From an uncultured Acetatifactor sp. (lineage in GTDB: Bacteria > Bacillota > Clostridia > Lachnospirales > Lachnospiraceae), in contig CAJTLR010000047.1 of the NCBI GenBank assembly GCA_910577185.1, positions 1 through 15,857 on the forward strand: DNA of 15,857 nucleotides, in the 5' to 3' direction. Shown piece after piece: positions 14,974 through 15,857 of the stretch. Each line of letters starts with the position of its first letter. Position 1 is the stretch's first letter. The translations under genes were made by a program, and so were the position numbers. The notes beneath the pieces were generated by a model, which saw only the letters and a list, made by a program, of their open reading frames with translations, was not told the DNA's origin and made no database searches.

Positions 14974-15857
14974 GGCAATACAGGACAGTTGCAGCGTCTT
15001 TGTGCAGATTTCCATTTCTCCTTCAGGGAATAATACGTAATTTTAACATTACGCCCGCAAATCCTGTGCCGCTTTTCTTCCATGGACCACATGTCCAGCC
15101 AGATACTGCCTTCCGCCGTCCCCTGCCCCGCCGCCCTGGGCTCCCTGGCAAAATCCAGGATGTTGGATGCCGTTTTGCAAATAAACCGCAGCCTTCCATA
15201 CTCTTTCGCATCCGCCAGCTGCTGAAGGGTGATTGCCAGCCCGTATTCAATATAGAAGTTCTCCACAAAATCCAGAATTTCCCCGGTGCAGTCAGCCTCC
15301 GGCAGAATCCACCGCAGGCTCTTCATTTTACCGGCATACCGTTCCAGAATCTCAAAGATACAGTCAGCGGTTCCCAGCACCACAAAATGAGGAAGCAGGG
15401 CTTTTTCCAGAAGCTGTTCCGCCCAGAATAACCCGCAGTAATCCGCAAATTCTTTCTGTTCAAAATATTGCTCCCACAAAGAGGGCAGCAACTTTCGCTG
15501 CCTTTGGGCCGGATTTTCCTCCCCGGAGGGACTTTCCCCCTTTTCCGTCAGACATTTCCGGACACTGTCCTCGTACACATACCATATCCGGCTTTCCTCC
15601 CCGGCCAGTTCCGCAGCTTCGGCCGCCAGCTTTCCCATTATATCCCTGACCCTGCGGATTTTCTCCTGCCCTTCCTCCGGCGCTTCCCGTTCCTTCCCCT
15701 GCCTTGTCCCATGGCGCCGCTTTCTTGTGAAAAATTTCCCTGATTCTCCTCCTGCCAAATGGCCGGGCAGGTTCCACAGCTGCCAGATTTTGCGCCGTCT
15801 TATGCGTCCCCCCGCAGCCGCAGCCTCCGTCAGCGCCTTCTTCCCGCCGTTTTCGAC
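14970..15857 (-). CDS. Protein of unknown function, open at right window edge
   Basis: The minus-strand frame is open from the window edge to a TGA at 14970 (at least 295 codons). I do not recognise the family. The visible N-terminal part is basic and charged (for example GGRIRRRKIWQLWN) and low in complexity up to about 15550. The C-terminal part is better ordered, with FVVLGTADCIFEILERYAG, MKSLRWILPE and FVENFYIEYGLAITLQQLAD, mixed alpha/beta in appearance, cysteine-containing and without clear membrane segments. The frame has no ATG start near the edge (the nearest candidate is a TTG at 15758), so the gene most likely begins outside the window. It precedes the greA promoter directly, with no terminator between, so some read-through into greA is possible. 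Confidence 0.7.
   Translation of the reverse strand, partial: VENGGKKALTEAAAAGGRIRRRKIWQLWNLPGHLAGGESGKFFTRKRRHGTRQGKEREAPEEGQEKIRRVRDIMGKLAAEAAELAGEESRIWYVYEDSVRKCLTEKGESPSGEENPAQRQRKLLPSLWEQYFEQKEFADYCGLFWAEQLLEKALLPHFVVLGTADCIFEILERYAGKMKSLRWILPEADCTGEILDFVENFYIEYGLAITLQQLADAKEYGRLRFICKTASNILDFAREPRAAGQGTAEGSIWLDMWSMEEKRHRICGRNVKITYYSLKEKWKSAQRRCNCPVLP

Overview
The window looks like chromosomal DNA of a Gram-positive, moderately GC-rich Clostridia, most probably a Lachnospiraceae gut bacterium. The reasons are the GGAGG-type ribosome binding sites, consensus sigma-A promoters, a cytosolic BspA-type leucine-rich repeat protein, a canonical clostridial-type GreA, and the general codon and protein style. 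Almost all genes are on the minus strand. I see no rRNA, tRNA or CRISPR array.

Layout, left to right. (1) 1-~400: the 5' end of an IS1634-type transposase running off the left edge, with its own promoter and an element-borne terminator. (2) 493-530: a strong rho-independent hairpin closing a minus-strand unit. That unit is a sugar-phosphate isomerase/epimerase-like TIM barrel (572-1456), a MoxR-type AAA+ ATPase (1676-3226), a DUF2201-type metallopeptidase-like/VWA protein (3320-4828) and a BspA-type LRR protein (4880-6751), read from a promoter at 6831-6859. A long imperfect palindrome (1544-1635) lies before the isomerase gene. (3) A second minus-strand operon starts from a promoter at 10957-10985 and ends at a terminator at 6901-6939. 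It encodes a MraY-like polyprenyl-phosphate sugar-phosphate transferase, a divergent GreA/GreB-family factor, an unusual HAD-phosphatase/CPBP-protease fusion and a family 2 glycosyltransferase; it looks like an envelope-related unit. (4) 11106-11504: a lone plus-strand XRE-family repressor with repeats around its promoter. (5) A third minus-strand operon starts from a perfect-hexamer promoter at 14946-14973. It encodes canonical GreA and a 930-residue fusion of a TetM/EF-G-like translational GTPase with a C-terminal YacP/Rae1-type NYN endonuclease domain. (6) 14970 to the right edge: a coding region of unknown function, open at the window edge.

The most notable object is the GTPase-NYN fusion. 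Ribosome-protection GTPases bind the ribosomal A-site region, and Rae1/YacP proteins are ribosome-associated mRNA endonucleases, so one polypeptide could couple factor-site GTPase binding to mRNA cleavage. It sits directly downstream of greA, which links rescue of stalled RNA polymerase and a putative stalled-ribosome nuclease in one transcript. The second candidate system is the LRR + VWA/metallopeptidase + MoxR ATPase module, which looks like a chaperone or remodelling machine with its own substrate-recognition partner. Functions of both are inferred from domains only.
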